From: Filimonas lacunae
GTDB taxonomy: Bacteria > Bacteroidota > Bacteroidia > Chitinophagales > Chitinophagaceae
Length of the DNA: 64,000 nt
NCBI RefSeq assembly: GCF_002355595.1
Contig: NZ_AP017422.1
Location: forward strand, 5,956,823 to 6,020,822
Reading direction: 5' to 3'
Shown here one piece after another: positions 8,044-16,120 of this stretch (position 1 is the first letter of the stretch; each line of letters opens with the position of its first letter). A model generated the notes under the pieces. It saw nothing but the letters and a program-made list of their open reading frames with translations. It was not told the DNA's origin and made no database searches. A program made the translations under genes and the position numbers.

Positions 8044-8660
8044 AAGCTGCTTACAATGTCCTATGTAAGTACTTACAAGGTGGTTTGTGGGTACTTACAA
8101 GGTCTTCTGTAAGTACTTACGAAGCGGTTGTAAGCACTTACAATGCCTTCTGCAAGTACTTACAAAGCGATCGTAAGCACTTACAATGTCCTCTGCAGGT
8201 ACTTACAAAGTGGTTTGTATGTACTTACAATATCTTCTGTAAGTACTTACAAGGCGGCTTGTGGGTACTTACAACGTCCTCTGTAAGTACTTACGAAGCG
8301 GTTGTAAGCACTTACAATGCCTTCTGTAAGTACTTACAAAGTGGTTTGCGGGTACTTACAAGGTCTTATGTAAGTACTTACGAAGCGGTTGAAAGTACTT
8401 ACCATGTGCTCTGTATGTACTTACAAGTGGCTTGTAGGCATCTACAAAGCCTTATGTAGTACTCACAAAGCGGCCGTAAGTACTTACGCTGCGGTTGAAT
8501 GTACCTGCCATTTTCCTGCCGTTGCTTACAAAAGCTTTTAAAGTACCTGCCGGCTACCTGCAATTACCCGCCAGTGCACAAAAAGCACTTACAAAGTATC
8601 CCAGAACACTTACCTATCTCGTGAAAATACTACCCGGTGAGTAGTAAGTACTTACCACCT
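8044..8660. repeat. Helically phased array of a 12-bp palindrome, period 21-22 bp
   Basis: About 20 direct units, each centred on GTAAGTACTTAC or a close variant. The ACTTAC half-sites begin at 8071, 8093, 8115, 8136, 8158, 8179, 8201, 8223, 8245, 8267, 8289, 8310, 8332, 8354, 8376, 8397 and 8419. Weaker units follow at 8440, 8461, 8482 and 8503. Perfect palindromes occur at 8065, 8109, 8239, 8283, 8326, 8370, 8476 and 8644 (start positions). Intervals are always 21 or 22 bp, close to two helical turns, so all sites would face one side of the DNA. Linkers tend to alternate between an AGCGGTTG-like and a TGCCTTCTG-like form, giving a 43-44 bp dimer. The right end decays gradually. Function unknown; a multi-protein binding array or a satellite are the main options. 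Confidence 0.93.
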
Positions 8661-8851
8661 GTTTCCCTGCACAAAAAGGCTGCCGTGCAGCACTTGCCAG
8701 CTTGTTTGCAGTACACACCATTCGTGCTAAAGTACGCACCCGGTTAGCGGAGGTACTTCCGGGCAAAACCAATAGTATGGAGCCGAAATGGAGAGAGAAT
8801 AGCTGGTGTTCGATAGCATAACCGTTACCGGTTACGTAAGTTAGCAGTAAT
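8661..8851. other. Gene-free stretch with decayed repeat remnants
   Basis: Between the last perfect palindrome and the DUF2795 terminator I see no convincing gene. Fragments such as GCAGTACACACC, AAAGTACGCACC and GAGGTACTTCC resemble worn half-sites of the array to the left, though their spacing is no longer regular. Nothing else is supported here. Confidence 0.5.
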
Positions 8852-8878
8852 GAAAACAGCCCCCCTTTCGGGCGGCTG
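8852..8878 (-). terminator. Terminator of the DUF2795 gene
   Basis: CAGCCGCCC and GGGGGGCTG (minus strand) form a GAAA-loop stem with one mismatch, followed by GTTTTCA. The stem lies about 25 bases past the stop of the minus-strand gene. Confidence 0.55.
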
Positions 8879-8901
8879 CTGAACTTTTTTACATACACTG
8901 C

Positions 8902-9123
8902 TTAATATTCGTCCTCATTGAACATGAAGTCTTCCTGACTTGGATAATCAGGCCAGATATCTTCAATGCTCTCATACACTTCACCTTCATCTTCCAGCTC
9001 CTGTAAGTTTTCCACTACCTCAATAGGGGCACCGGAACGAATAGCATAATCTATCAACTCGTCTTTTGTAGCTGGCCAGGGTGCGTCTTCCAAATAACTG
9101 GCTAATTCTAATGTCCAGAACAT
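8902..9123 (-). CDS. Small acidic DUF2795 protein
   Basis: A 73-residue, strongly acidic protein beginning MFWTLELASYLEDAPWPATK and ending EDFMFNEDEY. The pattern (an aliphatic helix, a TKDELIDYA repeat-like part, then ENLQELEDEGEVYESIEDIWPDYP) matches the DUF2795 family as I know it from Bacteroidota. No function is established, and I see no enzyme motif, signal peptide or membrane segment. It is a single gene with its own consensus promoter (9203-9232) and terminator. It is the nearest gene to the palindrome array, whose right end lies about 240 bases beyond its stop. Confidence 0.85.
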   Translation of the reverse strand: MFWTLELASYLEDAPWPATKDELIDYAIRSGAPIEVVENLQELEDEGEVYESIEDIWPDYPSQEDFMFNEDEY

Positions 9124-9202
9124 AGCAAAACATTTTGTTTTATCTGGGAATATTGTTTATTTAAGGGTTATCCGACCGGCGGATTACACCTAAAAATTTT
9201 CG

Positions 9203-9232
9203 CAAAAGTAATAGTTACATTGAAATTACCAA
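9203..9232 (-). promoter_or_regulatory. Promoter of the DUF2795 gene
   Basis: On the minus strand a TTG (9232-9230) stands 19 bases ahead of TACTTTTG (9210-9203), a full Bacteroidota -33/-7 match. The predicted start of transcription near 9196 leaves a leader of about 70 bases. Confidence 0.75.
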
Positions 9233-9276
9233 AAATGCCTTTATACATCAATGTAAATAAATAATTAAAAATCGGC

Positions 9277-9284
9277 TAAGTTTG
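9277..9284 (+). promoter_or_regulatory. Putative -7 box of the LolD-like gene
   Basis: TAAGTTTG matches TAnnTTTG; no clear -33 TTG. It sits 34 bases ahead of the ATG at 9318 and overlaps the longer possible start near 9282, which favours the shorter protein. Confidence 0.5.
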
Positions 9285-9317
9285 TGGATAACGCCGGTAA
9301 ATGGGCTGAATGGCAAT

Positions 9318-9971
9318 ATGTTAAAAGCAACTAATATTAAAAAGAAATATAACCAGTTAGAGGTCCTGAAAGGCGTGGATATTTCTGTAAACAAGGGGGA
9401 AATTGTATCTATTATAGGCTCTTCCGGTGCCGGCAAAAGTACCTTATTACATATTATAGGTACCCTGGACACCGCCGATAGCGGTGAAATTTACCTGCAT
9501 AACGAGCCGGTTCATCAATACCGCAACGACAAGCTGGCCGCTTACCGTAACCGGCATATGGGTTTTGTGTTCCAGTTTCACCATCTGCTGCCGGAGTTTA
9601 CCGCCCTGGAAAACATCTGTATTCCCGGCTGGATTGCCGGCCGTAAGAAGAAAGAAGTAGAGCAGGAAGCTATTCGCCTGCTACAAACCCTGGGGCTGGA
9701 AAACAGGCAGGATAATAAGCCGCATGCCTTGAGTGGTGGTGAGCAGCAGCGGGTAGCTGTGGCTCGTGCACTGATTAACAAGCCTTCTATCATATTTGCC
9801 GATGAACCAACGGGCAACCTGGACAGTACCAATGCCAAAGAAATGCACCATTTATTTGTAAAACTGCGCGACGAGTTTCACCAAACCTTTTTGATTGTTA
9901 CCCACAATGAAGAGTTGGCTGGCATGAGCAACAGGGTGTTGCATATGAAAGACGGGCTTATCAGCGAATAA
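9318..9971 (+). CDS. lolD: LolD-like ABC transporter ATP-binding protein
   Basis: ATPase of the MacB/LolD type, probably powering release of lipoproteins from the inner membrane. The start [13 protein letters not shown] gives 217 residues, the usual LolD length. Walker A GSSGAGKS is at 34-41, Q-loop [12 protein letters not shown], signature [15 protein letters not shown], Walker [14 protein letters not shown] and the switch His in IVTHNEEL. No LolC/E permease is adjacent, so the partner must be elsewhere; other small export ATPases share these motifs. It converges with the cobalamin adenosyltransferase gene, with a single base between the stops. Confidence 0.82.
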   Translation: MLKATNIKKKYNQLEVLKGVDISVNKGEIVSIIGSSGAGKSTLLHIIGTLDTADSGEIYLHNEPVHQYRNDKLAAYRNRHMGFVFQFHHLLPEFTALENICIPGWIAGRKKKEVEQEAIRLLQTLGLENRQDNKPHALSGGEQQRVAVARALINKPSIIFADEPTGNLDSTNAKEMHHLFVKLRDEFHQTFLIVTHNEELAGMSNRVLHMKDGLISE

Positions 9972-9972
9972 A

Positions 9973-10533
9973 TCAGGTACGTGGCAACCAGGCCACCTCC
10001 GGCACCTGTAACAGGTGGCCAATATAACGCGCCAGCACAAACAGGTAATCGCTCAGGCGATTGAGATATTTTATGACGAGTGCATCAATATATAATTCCT
10101 GTACCTGCATATCCACACAAATACGTTCGGCCCTGCGGCAAACACAACGGGCTATATGGGTGGTAGAAACAGCCACATGTCCGCCAGGAAGTATAAAATG
10201 CTTCATTACCGGCAGCACCTCGTTCATGGCATCAATAGCCTGTTCCAGTGCCGTTACATCGGTTTCTTTTAAATCAGGCATACGCATAGCCGGCTCTTTG
10301 TCCGGATCGCAGGCAAGCGAAGCACCTACTGTAAACAAGCGGTCCTGTATCTCTTTCAGCATAGCCTTTACACCTTCCTCCGTAACAGAATCGCCTATCA
10401 GGCCTATGTACGAATTCAGTTCATCTACAGTACCATAACTATCTATCCTGATATGGCTTTTAGGCACCTTGGTACCACCAATCAGTGAAGTTTTGCCCCC
10501 ATCTCCTGTTTTCGTGTAAATTTTAAAGGCCAT
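9973..10533 (-). CDS. Cob(I)alamin adenosyltransferase, PduO type
   Basis: Transfers the 5'-deoxyadenosyl group of ATP to cob(I)alamin, making adenosylcobalamin for enzymes such as methylmalonyl-CoA mutase. It has 186 residues. The N-terminal ATP-binding motif TKTGDGGKTSLIGG is at about 7-20, then VDELNSYIGL, and the C-terminal RRAERICV and NRLSDYLFVLARY blocks are all typical of the PduO/MMAB family. It starts about 10 bases after the stop of the upstream ABC ATPase gene on the same strand. I saw no cobalamin riboswitch. Confidence 0.94.
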   Translation of the reverse strand: MAFKIYTKTGDGGKTSLIGGTKVPKSHIRIDSYGTVDELNSYIGLIGDSVTEEGVKAMLKEIQDRLFTVGASLACDPDKEPAMRMPDLKETDVTALEQAIDAMNEVLPVMKHFILPGGHVAVSTTHIARCVCRRAERICVDMQVQELYIDALVIKYLNRLSDYLFVLARYIGHLLQVPEVAWLPRT

Positions 10534-10542
10534 TGTATATGC

Positions 10543-11259
10543 TTAATGTGCACCAGGCACAGTTTCTCTTATTGCGTTCAGCTTATCGGTTTCTATTACC
10601 CCATCCCGTAAACGCACAACCCTTTTCGCGTGCGCTGCAATATCTTCTTCGTGTGTAACCAATACTACGGTGTTACCAGCTGCCTGTATCTGCCCGAATA
10701 TTTCCATTACCTCTACAGAGGTTTTAGAATCAAGGTTGCCTGTAGGTTCGTCGGCCAGCAACAAAGAAGGGTTGTTTACCAGCGCGCGGGCAATAGCCAC
10801 ACGCTGTATCTGTCCACCACTGAGCTCATTCGATTTGTGATGGCTGCGCGATTCCAGCCCCACTTTTTTCAGCGATTCCATGGCGCGTTCCAGTCTTTCC
10901 TTTTTGCCTATACCGGCATATATCAGTGGTAAAGCCACGTTTTCCGCAGCCGTAAGGCGGGGTAACAGGTTAAATTGCTGAAACACAAATCCTATTTCGC
11001 CATTGCGCACCTCGGCCAGTTCATCATCCGGCATTTTGCTTACATCTTTTCCGTTTAATACATACCGGCCCCCCGTAGGCGTATCCAAACAACCCAGTAT
11101 GTTCATCAACGTACTTTTACCACTGCCCGAAGGCCCCATCAGCGCAACATACTCGTTTTTATGAATATCCAGTGATATACCTTTTAAAACAGGAATAGCC
11201 TGGCTACCCATGTAGTAGTTTTTAACAATCTGTTCCAGATGTATGATAGAGGTTGACAT
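10543..11259 (-). CDS. MacB-type ABC transporter ATP-binding protein
   Basis: ATPase of the MacB/LolD/FtsE group, working with a FtsX-type permease not present here. It has 238 residues: Walker [10 protein letters not shown]-loop [12 protein letters not shown], signature [15 protein letters not shown], Walker [15 protein letters not shown]-loop LVTHEEDIA. The N-terminal [20 protein letters not shown] is close to the MacB nucleotide-binding domain. The minus-strand order gatC, this gene, then the adenosyltransferase with short gaps suggests one transcript. The substrate cannot be told from the sequence. Confidence 0.88.
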   Translation of the reverse strand: MSTSIIHLEQIVKNYYMGSQAIPVLKGISLDIHKNEYVALMGPSGSGKSTLMNILGCLDTPTGGRYVLNGKDVSKMPDDELAEVRNGEIGFVFQQFNLLPRLTAAENVALPLIYAGIGKKERLERAMESLKKVGLESRSHHKSNELSGGQIQRVAIARALVNNPSLLLADEPTGNLDSKTSVEVMEIFGQIQAAGNTVVLVTHEEDIAAHAKRVVRLRDGVIETDKLNAIRETVPGAH

Positions 11260-11288
11260 AAGCGCGCATTTGGTTTAAGGATGGCAAA

Positions 11289-11579
11289 CTATTTTTTAAT
11301 CACCTTTGGCACTCTGAAAAACTGATCACGGGCATCAGATGCATTCAGTAAAGCTTCTTCGTTCGTGACAGAGCCCTTCACTTCATCTTCCCTCCACACA
11401 TTAGCAGCACTGCTCATATGTAACAAAGGAGCCACCCCGGTAGTATCTACCTCGTTCAATTTTTCTACAAACGCAATCATGCGCTGTAAATCGCCTTTAA
11501 TCTCTTCTTTCTCTGCTGCACTGAACTGCAAACGCGAAAGATGCGCCAGCTGATCAAATGCGGTATCGTTTATTTCCAT
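11289..11579 (-). CDS. gatC: Asp-tRNA(Asn)/Glu-tRNA(Gln) amidotransferase subunit C
   Basis: Small stabilising subunit of GatCAB, which converts misacylated Glu-tRNA(Gln) or Asp-tRNA(Asn) to the correct amidated form. It has 96 residues, the normal size. The N-terminal LAHLSRLQFSAAEKEEI, central MIAFVEKLNEVDTTGVAPL and C-terminal DQFFRVPKVIKK are clear GatC features. gatA and gatB are not adjacent, a common arrangement in this phylum. It leads the minus-strand group with the MacB-like ATPase and is divergent from the response regulator gene. Confidence 0.94.
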   Translation of the reverse strand: MEINDTAFDQLAHLSRLQFSAAEKEEIKGDLQRMIAFVEKLNEVDTTGVAPLLHMSSAANVWREDEVKGSVTNEEALLNASDARDQFFRVPKVIKK

Positions 11580-11701
11580 GTAAACAAAAATAACTATATC
11601 AGCTATTCTTTTGACGAAAAATGGAACAGCGGCAAAAACAGGCTGTTTTCAAGAGAAAAAGCGATATTTACTACCCGGTTTAAGGAGAAAACACCTGGAC
11701 A

Positions 11702-13093
11702 ATGAAAACGAACACCTGCAGCATTTACGTAGTAGAAGATGATCCGTTATATGGCTCCCTGGTAGAGCATTACTTATCGCTCAATCCCGATTTTCAGGTT
11801 AAGCGGTTTAACTCAGCAACAGAGCTGTTAAAATGCCTGCACGAGAAACCCGATGTAATAACCCTGGACTATTCCTTGCCGGATAGCACCGGCGATAAAC
11901 TATTGCAACAGATAAAAGAGCAAAGCCCCGAAACCAACGTGATTATGATTTCGGGACAGGACGAAATACAGGTGGCTATTGACCTGTTGCAAAAAGGCGC
12001 CCATGACTACATTGTAAAGAATGAAGAAACAGAAGGCCGCCTGCGCATTTCGTTGCAACGGTTAAAAAAAGATATCGCCCGCAAACGCGAACTGGAATCA
12101 CTGAAAACAGAAGTGGCACGTAAATACGACTTTAAGTTTAAAAGCATGATAGGCACCAGCCCTGCTATTAAACGGGTATTCGATTTGCTGGAAAAAGCCA
12201 GCGCCACCAACATTACCGTAAGCATAACCGGCGAAACCGGCACAGGTAAAGAGGTGGCAGCCAAAAGCATCCACTTTAATTCGCCCCGCAAAAACAAGCC
12301 TTTTGTTGCCGTAAACATAGCCGCCATTCCGCGCGACCTGATTGAATCGGAACTGTTTGGCCACGAAAAAGGCTCATTCACCGGCGCTGTAAGCAGGCGT
12401 ATCGGCAAATTTGAAGAAGCCCATAAAGGTACACTGTTCCTGGACGAAATTGGCGAGCTGGACATTAACCTGCAAGCCAAATTACTACGCGTTTTACAGG
12501 AGAAAGAGATTACCCGCATAGGCAGTAATGAGATTGTAAAAATTGATGTTCGCATTCTGGTAGCCACTCACAAAAACCTGTTGGCCGAAGTAAAGAAGGG
12601 CACCTTTAGAGAAGACCTGTATTACCGCTTATTGGGCCTGCCTATTTTATTGCCTCCTTTACGTGAAAGAGGTAATGACATTCTATTGATAGCAAAATCT
12701 TTTATAGATGCTTTTTGCCAGGAAAACGGCCTCACCGAAAAGCAGTTATCTGTAGAAGCGAAAAAGCAGTTATTACAACACCCTTTCCCCGGGAATATAC
12801 GCCAGCTGAAATCGCTGGTAGAACTGGCCTGTGTGCTTAGTAACACAGACGCTATTTTACCGGAACACTTAGAAGACGTGCAAATGCCTACGCGTGTAGA
12901 GGAGTTGAATCCGCTGGGCGTTTCATTAAGCCTGAAACAGCATACCTGCCGTATTATTCAGCATTGCCTGGATAATAACGAGTATGACGTAATGAAGGTG
13001 GCGCAGATACTGGAAATTGGAAAATCAACCATTTATCGCATGATTAACAACGGGGAACTCGTACTGTACAAGCATCCCAGCAAAATTGCCTGA
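11702..13093 (+). CDS. Sigma-54-dependent response regulator (NtrC family)
   Basis: Phosphorylation-controlled enhancer-binding activator of sigma-54 RNA polymerase, 463 residues. The receiver domain is residues 1-120, with phospho-acceptor Asp56 in LDYSLPD and the conserved Lys in IVKN. The AAA+ domain covers 145-380, with Walker A GETGTGKE at 177-184, the sigma-54 contact loop GSFTGA at 224-229 (Ser for the usual Ala) and Walker B LFLDEIGEL. A C-terminal helix-turn-helix reads VAQILEIGKSTIYRMI. It is followed 67 bases later by a hybrid histidine kinase and an HPt gene, the obvious phosphate donors. Its targets are unknown. Confidence 0.94.
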   Translation: MKTNTCSIYVVEDDPLYGSLVEHYLSLNPDFQVKRFNSATELLKCLHEKPDVITLDYSLPDSTGDKLLQQIKEQSPETNVIMISGQDEIQVAIDLLQKGAHDYIVKNEETEGRLRISLQRLKKDIARKRELESLKTEVARKYDFKFKSMIGTSPAIKRVFDLLEKASATNITVSITGETGTGKEVAAKSIHFNSPRKNKPFVAVNIAAIPRDLIESELFGHEKGSFTGAVSRRIGKFEEAHKGTLFLDEIGELDINLQAKLLRVLQEKEITRIGSNEIVKIDVRILVATHKNLLAEVKKGTFREDLYYRLLGLPILLPPLRERGNDILLIAKSFIDAFCQENGLTEKQLSVEAKKQLLQHPFPGNIRQLKSLVELACVLSNTDAILPEHLEDVQMPTRVEELNPLGVSLSLKQHTCRIIQHCLDNNEYDVMKVAQILEIGKSTIYRMINNGELVLYKHPSKIA

Positions 13094-13160
13094 CAATTAG
13101 TTTCTGATTGCTGATAAAAAAGAGTATATTGATACAGAATTTGGCCCTATCCTAATTAAC

Positions 13161-15725
13161 ATGAACATTAATCTTCATCAGCAACTTAAAATCCTTATTA
13201 ATAGCACCCTGCTGGTAAAGCCGGTTGCCACAGGATTAAACTGTGCAGAAACAAGCAATCCCGTTTCCTATACTACTGAAAAAGTAATGCCCTCCTCCTC
13301 CGGCCCTTATCATCTGCCGGGCTTTTTGTCAAAGAAACGAACCGATCCTGTGCAAACATCTACAGCCGTGAATATTAATGCACACATCTACGAGTGGCTT
13401 AATATGCTCATTACCAGTATGCCACATGCAACACTGGTAACAGACTCGTTACGCAACATCATTATTACCAACCAGCAGTTTTGCCAGTTGTTTCACCTGC
13501 CGCAATCGCCGCAGCAACTGGCAAACAGGAATAGCCTGGACCTGCTGGGCGAGCTGAGCAGCGATATGGTGGATGCTATGGCTATCTCGGGCCGGATTAA
13601 TGAGTTGTATGATAGCCGGGAGCCAGCCGATAACGATGAAATTCATTTAAAAGATGGGCGCATTATTGTACGCGGCCATCGCCCCTTGTATTTTCAAAAC
13701 GAGTTTTTTGGTCATTTATGGACCTATGCTGATGAAACAGAACGCATTCTTGCCCGGCAAAAACTAAACGAACAGCGCGATTTTTATGAAACTATATTGA
13801 ATTCACTGTCTACAGAAATTGCCGTGTTTTCGCCCGATCAACGCTACCAGTTTGTAAACCCGGCAGCGATTAAAGATGTGGCTTTACGTAACTGGATGAT
13901 GGGCAAAACGGATGCTGATTTTTGTGTATTCAGAGGTAAGGACATCGCTGTTACGGAAGACCGTAGAAATGCATTTAAGAAAGTGCAGGCCGAGGGCAAG
14001 TCGTATACCTGGCTGGAAAAGCAAATTACCACCACTCAACCAGAGAGAAGCGTGTTACGCACACTTAGCCCCGTATATAACCCGCAAGGAGAACTGGAAA
14101 TATTTATAGCCCATTCGCTGGATGTTACCGAACAGGAAAGCACCAAAGAACAGGCGTTACTCAACGAAGTCAAATACAAAGACCTGTTTAACTATAGCCA
14201 GGAACTTATTTGCATGCACGACCTTAACGGCAACATAGAAAAGGCCAACCCGGCCCTGTGTGCGGTAATGGAAATGCCCGCTAATGCCCTGATTGGCAAA
14301 AACCTGAAAGATTTTTTGCCTGAGCAGGACCATCATTTGTTTACTGACACCTATTTACCTACCATTAAAACCGGTAACCGCGCCAAGGGGCTTTTCCGCT
14401 TTAACACGCATTCCGGCCGGCGTATTTACCTGTTGTTCCAAAACTATAAAATAGTACATCCGGAAGGCGATATGGCGCCTTACGTCATTTCGTTTGCACA
14501 GGATGTAACCAATCGTATACAGGCTGAGCGGCAGCTGAAAGAAGCTAAAAAAATAGTGGAAGAAACCGCCCGCGTAAAAGAGAAGTTTTTAACCAATATG
14601 AGCCATGAAATACGTGTGCCCATGACCCGTATTAAAGACCTCACCGCCCAGTTGATTAATAACGTGCCTGCCCTGCGACAGCAACCTGTGCTGGATAAAA
14701 TACAACAGTCATCGGAGCATATCCTCAACATCCTGGAAGATATCCTGGACCTGGAAAAGGTAAACACCGGTGAAATTGTGTTTGACCACATTCCTTTTGA
14801 TGTGGCCACCCGTGTGCATGATACCATTACCCTGTATAAAGAGATAGCAGAAAATAAGAATATAGACTTTGCTTTCGACAATCGCCTTCCGCCCGAATAT
14901 GTTGCCATTGGCGACGCCGGCAGGCTGGCACAGGTACTGGAAAACCTGGTAGGTAATGCTGTAAAATTTACGCACGAAGGTGCAATCAGTATCTGCGCTC
15001 AAATAGAAAACGAATCGACCTTCGATGTTACCCTGCATTTTTCGGTAAAAGACACCGGCATTGGTATTGACGAAGACAAACTGATAAAAATATTTCAACC
15101 TTTTATACAAGCGCACGATAGCAGGAAAAAGCAATATGCTGGCGCAGGCCTGGGCCTTGCGCTCACCAAAAAGTTAATAAGTTTGCAGAATGGAACAATA
15201 TGGGTAGAAAGCAGACCAAAAAAAGGCAGTACCTTCCATTTTAATATCGTTTACCAGAAATTCTCCGACCCTGAAACCTTACCAAACGATAAAAAATCTA
15301 TTAGCGTGGTTAACAGGTTAGGTAATTTAAAAGTGCTGTTGGCAGAAGACAATGCGATAAACCAGTTATTGGCACGCAGTGTAATACAATACCTCGGTTT
15401 TGAATCAAAAACCGCATCTAATGGTCAGGAAGCTATTGAACTATTAGAAAAAGAAGACTTTGATATTGTTTTGATGGATATACAAATGCCTGTAAAAGAT
15501 GGCGTGGAAGCAACCACCTACATCAGAAGCATGGCAGACAGTAAAAAGAAAAACATTCCCATTATAGCATTAACCGCCAGCACCTTAAAAGGAGAAGAGA
15601 GTCGCTACCTGGCAGCAGGTATGAACGCCTTTATTCCCAAGCCTTTTAAAGAGGAAGATTTATATGATATTATAGAAAAAGTGCTGGCGGATAATAACAA
15701 TGGTAACAGCAACGAAAACGCCTAA
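13161..15725 (+). CDS. Hybrid sensor histidine kinase, PAS-rich, no membrane segment
   Basis: 854 residues. After about 80 unassigned residues come three PAS-like regions (roughly 85-195, 205-320 and 335-450). HisKA has the phospho-accepting His482 in NMSHEIRVPM. The ATPase domain shows N-box ENLVGNAVKFT, DTGIGI and GAGLGLAL. A C-terminal receiver carries Asp773 in LMDIQMP. I see no signal peptide or transmembrane helix, so the sensor is probably cytoplasmic and senses an internal cue. The H-box has VPMTRI where TPMNAI is usual. The stop overlaps the start of the HPt gene by one base (TAATG), pointing to translational coupling. Confidence 0.94.
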   Translation: MNINLHQQLKILINSTLLVKPVATGLNCAETSNPVSYTTEKVMPSSSGPYHLPGFLSKKRTDPVQTSTAVNINAHIYEWLNMLITSMPHATLVTDSLRNIIITNQQFCQLFHLPQSPQQLANRNSLDLLGELSSDMVDAMAISGRINELYDSREPADNDEIHLKDGRIIVRGHRPLYFQNEFFGHLWTYADETERILARQKLNEQRDFYETILNSLSTEIAVFSPDQRYQFVNPAAIKDVALRNWMMGKTDADFCVFRGKDIAVTEDRRNAFKKVQAEGKSYTWLEKQITTTQPERSVLRTLSPVYNPQGELEIFIAHSLDVTEQESTKEQALLNEVKYKDLFNYSQELICMHDLNGNIEKANPALCAVMEMPANALIGKNLKDFLPEQDHHLFTDTYLPTIKTGNRAKGLFRFNTHSGRRIYLLFQNYKIVHPEGDMAPYVISFAQDVTNRIQAERQLKEAKKIVEETARVKEKFLTNMSHEIRVPMTRIKDLTAQLINNVPALRQQPVLDKIQQSSEHILNILEDILDLEKVNTGEIVFDHIPFDVATRVHDTITLYKEIAENKNIDFAFDNRLPPEYVAIGDAGRLAQVLENLVGNAVKFTHEGAISICAQIENESTFDVTLHFSVKDTGIGIDEDKLIKIFQPFIQAHDSRKKQYAGAGLGLALTKKLISLQNGTIWVESRPKKGSTFHFNIVYQKFSDPETLPNDKKSISVVNRLGNLKVLLAEDNAINQLLARSVIQYLGFESKTASNGQEAIELLEKEDFDIVLMDIQMPVKDGVEATTYIRSMADSKKKNIPIIALTASTLKGEESRYLAAGMNAFIPKPFKEEDLYDIIEKVLADNNNGNSNENA

Positions 15726-16078
15726 TGTCCACAGAAAGATTATACGATCTGGGCTTTATTAACCAGGTAGCCAAAGGCAACCAGGCATTGCAGGAACGGT
15801 TGTGCCGTTCTTTTGTATCCAGCGCTAATGGCGGACTGGAAGAGTTACACCAGGCATTAGCCGAAAACAACCTGGAAAATATTGGCAAGGCAGCCCATAA
15901 GCTAAAGTCTACCATAGAAGCCATGCGGGTGATAGAAGGCACCCGGCTGATAAAGCTGATAGAAAAAAGCGCCCGGTTGAATGTAAATGTAGAAGCTATT
16001 CCGGAAATGATACACGATGCCACTACTATCATACGCGAAACCGTGACCCAGCTACAAACCGATTTACAGTTACAATAA
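15725..16078 (+). CDS. HPt phosphotransfer protein
   Basis: A 117-residue helical protein with the HPt core AHKLKST, phospho-His at residue 58. It should shuttle phosphate from the receiver of the hybrid kinase (Asp773) to the sigma-54 response regulator (Asp56) encoded just upstream. Its ATG overlaps the kinase stop codon. No other domain is visible. The short length and the motif make the family assignment firm; the exact partner is inferred from gene order. Confidence 0.9.
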   Translation: MSTERLYDLGFINQVAKGNQALQERLCRSFVSSANGGLEELHQALAENNLENIGKAAHKLKSTIEAMRVIEGTRLIKLIEKSARLNVNVEAIPEMIHDATTIIRETVTQLQTDLQLQ

Positions 16079-16090
16079 GCCATTACAAAA

Positions 16091-16117
16091 AATCCCCGCC
16101 AAATGGCGGGGATTTTT
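16091..16117. terminator. Bidirectional terminator between HPt and dsbD genes
   Basis: Perfect 10-bp stem AATCCCCGCC (16091-16100) and GGCGGGGATT (16105-16114) with a 4-base loop. A T run follows on the plus side and an A run precedes it, so it serves both convergent genes. Confidence 0.9.
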
Positions 16118-16120
16118 TGA

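Noticed and set aside
8085-8459. Protein-coding gene in the palindrome array
   Set aside because: TTG start with no initiation signal, repetitive peptide with no known homology, and openness explainable by an 87-bp higher-order repeat. Kept as a low-interest finding only.
8044-8660. CRISPR array
   Set aside because: The repeated core is only 12 bp, the linkers are about 10 bp and recur, and no cas genes are present.
8614-8898. 94-codon minus-strand open frame
   Set aside because: Overlaps decayed repeats and a terminator hairpin; low-complexity composition and no family resemblance.
10534-11290. Cobalamin riboswitch upstream of the adenosyltransferase
   Set aside because: The gene follows another coding region almost directly, leaving no room for an aptamer.
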